NCBI GenBank assembly: GCA_902538525.1
Contig: CACBFA010000001.1
Coordinates: forward strand, 145,370-209,369
DNA length: 64,000 bases
Direction of reading: 5' to 3'
From: an uncultured Pelagibacteraceae bacterium
GTDB taxonomy: Bacteria > Pseudomonadota > Alphaproteobacteria > Pelagibacterales > Pelagibacteraceae
Under the pieces are notes generated by a model that saw nothing but the letters and a program-made list of their open reading frames with translations, was not told where the DNA came from and made no database searches. A program made the position numbers and the translations under genes. Positions 63,779 to 64,000 of the stretch are shown piece by piece (the first letter of the stretch is position 1; every line of letters begins with the position of its first letter).

Positions 63779-64000
63779 ATTTTTTGATAAACCAATAACG
63801 TCCATATACCCTTCAACTAAATATACATCTTCTAATTTATTTGATAACTTTCTTGCTTTATCAAGATTATATAAATTTGATCCTTTCTTGAAAAAAGGTG
63901 TCTCAGGAGAATTAATATATTTAGCTAAATTTTTATTATCATCTATAATTCTTCCACCAAAACCTATTATATTTCCTGAAATATCATTTATTGGAAAGAT
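63761..64000 (-). CDS. dnaG: DNA primase DnaG fragment (toprim region), open at right edge, in frame with carB
   Basis: Own translation from 64000: [79 protein letters not shown]; canonical DnaG motifs. Confidence 0.9.

Overview
AT-rich, very gene-dense alphaproteobacterial chromosome segment. Protein content and gene order look like SAR11/Pelagibacterales (judgement from recognised families, no search run). Nearly all of it is housekeeping: lipid A export, the cox operon, thrC/thrB, a retinal biosynthesis cluster (crtI-crtB-crtY-blh), ATP synthase F0, smc, mutY, ccrM, rnhA/rnhB, tRNA-Gln, the cytochrome bc1 operon, a PetP/PetR-like regulator set, uvrB/uvrC, trxB and carB. No CRISPR array, IS element or prophage was seen. 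The strongest anomalies are: (1) the reverse-strand ORF at the right edge is an in-frame DnaG-primase/CarB chimera joined at a shared 'IENV' sequence, probably an assembly chimera, possibly a real deletion fusion; (2) a two-gene cassette (unknown protein plus MORN-repeat protein) bracketed by a 16-nt near-identical direct repeat, next to a 213-nt structured-looking intergenic region; (3) an SMC with intact ATPase heads but no recognisable hinge; (4) a tRNA-Gln whose encoded CCA end lies 3 nt upstream of the start codon of the CCA-adding enzyme gene; (5) extreme compaction, with shared stop codons at convergent pairs and abutting divergent start codons.
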